This document shows, piece by piece, positions 14,392-15,700 of a stretch of 15,700 nucleotides of DNA. This DNA comes from an uncultured Prevotella sp. (GTDB taxonomy: Bacteria; Bacteroidota; Bacteroidia; Bacteroidales; Bacteroidaceae), in contig NZ_URNN01000081.1 in the NCBI RefSeq assembly GCF_900549175.1, forward strand, positions 1-15,700. The letters are read 5' to 3'. The position numbers and the translations under genes are program-made. Every line of letters starts with the position of its first letter. Position 1 is the stretch's first letter. The notes below the pieces were generated by a model. It worked only from the letters and a program-made list of their open reading frames with translations, did not search any database and had not been told where the DNA came from.

Positions 14392-14619
14392 TTATAATTG
14401 TGGTTCGTCCTCCTTGCTAAATTCGTCTATCATATCTACATATCCCGTCAAGACAAGCGCCGTCGTTGAGCATAAGTCACCGCCGCCATTTGACGCAGCC
14501 TGCAATATAAGCTCCACGAACGCATCGCAAATCATCGCCTTTGCCTCGAACAGGCCTTCCTCACTCCGCAGCCGCTCTATTGTCTTTGCGGATGTACTTG
14601 TTACTTTTATTGTCTCCAT
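14392..14619 (-). CDS. small protein, paralogue of the 12695-12910 product
   Basis: This 75-residue protein reads METIKVTSTSAKTIERLRSE at the N-terminus and AKAMICDAFVELI in the middle. It shares the TIKVT, AKTI and M-x-CDAF blocks with the last gene of the operon. The C-terminus is acidic (DEFSKEDEPQL). Function is unknown. Two copies in one operon suggest duplication with divergence, perhaps two partners or two targets. A 144-base gap with two GC-rich hairpins precedes it. Confidence 0.7.
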   Translation of the reverse strand: METIKVTSTSAKTIERLRSEEGLFEAKAMICDAFVELILQAASNGGGDLCSTTALVLTGYVDMIDEFSKEDEPQL

Positions 14620-14763
14620 AATTTTTTGTTTTTATTGGCTGCCCTCGGGAATACCGAGGCCATACCGGGTTAATAAATTTTAGTTTTGTCCTCTGAAGAA
14701 CCGGGGCGGAATTACACCGCACCTGGCCGGGATGTCCCAGTGAAGATTATTATTAATGTGGCA
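14620..14763 (-). other. intercistronic gap with two GC-rich hairpins
   Basis: In the minus sense there is a CCGG..GCGG / CCGC.CCGG hairpin within about 14693-14724, with loop TGTAATT. A CCTCGG-TATTC-CCGAGG hairpin at 14643-14659 follows, and A/T-rich sequence precedes the next ATG. The only frame is an 18-codon one. This may be an RNA processing or translation-control element. Confidence 0.45.
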
Positions 14764-14853
14764 TTATTCTATCGTGAACTCTTTGAAGTGCCTGCCCACA
14801 TATATGCCCATGATGTAGGCGCAAAGGGCTGTTATAGTTATTATCGTTATCAT
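14764..14853 (-). CDS. 29-residue membrane micropeptide
   Basis: The peptide starts MITIITITALCAYIMGIYVG, a single transmembrane segment ending in a GxxxG pair (G16, G20), followed by the polar tail RHFKEFTIE. The ATG lies one base after the TGA of the upstream gene (TGATATG), so translation is probably coupled. AGG stands about nine bases before the ATG. No family is recognised. Confidence 0.6.
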   Translation of the reverse strand: MITIITITALCAYIMGIYVGRHFKEFTIE

Positions 14854-14854
14854 A

Positions 14855-15181
14855 TCAGCCTATCTTTATAAGGTTACACTTTTTGAAACACCTGTATTCT
14901 TCTTTTTCAGTGTCCCAATACACTTGCAGATTGTCATTTGTCTTTCTGCCTGTGCCTTTTATCTCACCGATTAGCCCCTCTTTGAGAGTTCCGAATGCCT
15001 GGCGCAATGTGCCATCCGTCTTCTTGAAATAGAACTCGACTATACGGTTTCTGAGCATGGTGCGCAGCTTGACGTTCGCCCATGCGCATTTCAGTGCCTC
15101 GCTCATCGTATAACCATTCTTATGCACGAATGACCACGCCATGCGCATTATCTCTCTCATTGTCTCTCTGAACTTTGCCAT
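14855..15181 (-). CDS. DUF2693/WYL_2-like SH3 beta-barrel protein
   Basis: This 108-residue protein has two parts. Residues 1-35 (REIMRMAWSFVHKNGYTMSE, then ALKCAWANVK) form a helical module that is frequent in Bacteroidales mobile-element proteins. Residues 40-108 (IVEFYFKKTDGTLRQAFGTL, then NDNLQVYWDTEKEEYRCFK) match the small SH3-like barrel of DUF2693 (WYL_2). The barrel has the pattern F-x-Y/F-x-K-x-DGT-x-R-x-A-x-GT. The role is unknown; WYL-related barrels can bind ligands or nucleic acid. It is the second gene of the operon. Confidence 0.65.
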   Translation of the reverse strand: MAKFRETMREIMRMAWSFVHKNGYTMSEALKCAWANVKLRTMLRNRIVEFYFKKTDGTLRQAFGTLKEGLIGEIKGTGRKTNDNLQVYWDTEKEEYRCFKKCNLIKIG

Positions 15182-15197
15182 ATCATTATTTTATTGT

Positions 15198-15218
15198 GGG
15201 GCGGCGGTTGCCCGCCCC
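15198..15218 (-). repeat. GC-rich intercistronic hairpin
   Basis: GGGGCGG and CCGCCCC form a perfect 7-base stem with a 7-base loop in the 46-base gap between the first two operon genes. No U-run follows, so it is more likely to affect RNA stability or translation than to terminate. Confidence 0.6.
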
Positions 15219-15227
15219 GTTGCCTTG

Positions 15228-15500
15228 TTATGCCACTATATTATTAAGTTTGTATTCGTCGAAGTCGTTGGATGTCTCTTCGCCGTCTTCTGTGTAGCTG
15301 CCAGCACCATGCACGCAGAACACTGTATCTGTCTGGACAAATGCGCCGGTGCCGTTGTAATAGTCATCTTCAACATAGCCGTCCACCTCGAACGTGTATT
15401 CGATAAAGAGTATCTCGCCGTCTTTAGCGTACTCGACCGTGCCCTCGCCCTCTTCTATGAGGCTTGCGATGTTTTTGTAGTCTGATGCTGTCAGTGTCAT
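15228..15500 (-). CDS. small acidic protein, first gene of the mobile-element operon
   Basis: This 90-residue, strongly acidic protein starts MTLTASDYKNIASLIEEGEG. The middle (VEYAKDGEILFIEYTFEVDG, then YVEDDY) predicts beta strands. I recall similar small proteins in Bacteroidales prophages and elements, without a function. It begins about 33 bases after the predicted transcription start and lacks a Shine-Dalgarno sequence, which fits Bacteroidetes initiation. Confidence 0.65.
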   Translation of the reverse strand: MTLTASDYKNIASLIEEGEGTVEYAKDGEILFIEYTFEVDGYVEDDYYNGTGAFVQTDTVFCVHGAGSYTEDGEETSNDFDEYKLNNIVA

Positions 15501-15539
15501 ATCTCTATTGTTTTATTTGTTACTTATTGTTTGATGTTG

Positions 15540-15570
15540 CAAAGATAATGTTTAAAACATTACGAAACAA
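15540..15570 (-). promoter_or_regulatory. promoter of the mobile-element operon
   Basis: The minus strand has TATCTTTG (15540-15547) and a TTG -33 box (15568-15570) with a 20-base spacer. Transcription would start near 15533. Confidence 0.7.
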
Positions 15571-15588
15571 GTAATAAGTAATGTTTTA
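15553..15588. promoter_or_regulatory. inverted-repeat operator over the operon promoter
   Basis: TAAAACATTAC (15553-15563) and GTAATGTTTTA (15578-15588) are perfect 11-base inverted repeats with a 14-base centre. They flank the -33 box. A further AACATTAC lies at 15621-15628, and a palindrome TTGTAA-TT-TTACAA at 15641-15654. Repeated ACATTAC sites between divergent genes suggest a repressor-controlled switch. Confidence 0.6.
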
Positions 15589-15673
15589 TCCTTATTTTAA
15601 CATTAATTAGTAATATTAATAACATTACATAAATATATAATTGTAATTTTACAACATTAAAACTTATATATAT

Positions 15674-15700
15674 ATGGATAATATTGAAATATTACTTAAA
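15674..15700 (+). CDS. start of a divergent gene, cut by the window end
   Basis: An ATG at 15674 opens a frame reading MDNIEILLK up to the last base. It is divergent from the operon across the operator region. Many XRE-type repressors begin in a similar way, and position and operators fit a cI-like regulator, but nine residues cannot prove it. A TAATTTTA box (15644-15651) is one base off the -7 consensus. Confidence 0.4.

Larger units (their letters stand above)
12413..15700. mobile_element. end of a prophage or integrative element at tRNA-Leu, partial
   Basis: Directly after tRNA-Leu the base composition becomes AT-rich and all recognisable housekeeping genes stop. What follows is a single operon of small, mostly unknown proteins of types seen in Bacteroidales prophages and conjugative elements, including a DUF2693/WYL_2-like SH3-fold protein. 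A promoter with inverted-repeat operators and a divergent gene (15674) resembles a phage-type control region. No integrase, capsid or conjugation gene is in the window and no second copy of the tRNA 3' end is seen, so element type and far end are unknown. The boundary at 12413 is inferred. Confidence 0.55.

Overview
The window comes from a member of the Bacteroidales (Bacteroides/Prevotella/Muribaculaceae type). The gene order is typical of that order: ribD divergent from prmC-recX-comF, then pyrE, a SRPBCC gene and argH. Most genes lack a Shine-Dalgarno sequence. Several promoters match the Bacteroidetes sigma pattern, a TTTG/TTG box about 20 bases upstream of TAnnTTTG. The genus cannot be fixed from sequence alone.

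Layout, left to right. Positions 1-59 hold the 5' part of a minus-strand tRNA-Gly(GCC). Positions 60-442 are mostly non-coding but hold a possible 24-residue membrane peptide and a 20-base tandem duplication just before a GNAT acetyltransferase (443-850). From 853 to 6309 there is a dense minus-strand core block: a Rieske-like CxxC/CxxC lipoprotein, argH, a SRPBCC protein, pyrE, a ComF-type phosphoribosyltransferase, recX and prmC. An 87-base near-palindromic MITE-like element sits between pyrE and the SRPBCC gene. ribD (6392-7336) reads rightward and appears to lack about 30-40 residues inside its reductase domain.

Positions 7337-9772 form an accessory, AT-richer island: a decayed second copy of the MITE-like element, then an AbiEi/AbiEii type IV toxin-antitoxin pair with its own promoter and possible terminator, then a hairpin whose arms share a TGTGTCAAAA-like word with the MITE flanks. 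Core genes resume with an RNase HI gene and argS (9773-12058), then tRNA-Leu(UAG) (12331-12412) with a clear promoter and terminator.

From the 3' end of tRNA-Leu to the window end lies what looks like the end of an integrated mobile element (prophage or integrative element). It has a minus-strand operon of eight small genes, two of them membrane micropeptides of 29 and 31 codons and two of them paralogues of one small protein family. The operon has a promoter with overlapping 11-bp inverted repeats at 15540-15588, a strong terminator at 12633-12662, and the start of a divergent gene at 15674 that could be a repressor. Between the operon terminator and the tRNA is a self-contained unit (promoter, two hairpins, U-tract) predicted to make a minus-strand RNA of about 70 nt. 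This tRNA-linked element and its small RNA are the most novel part of the window.
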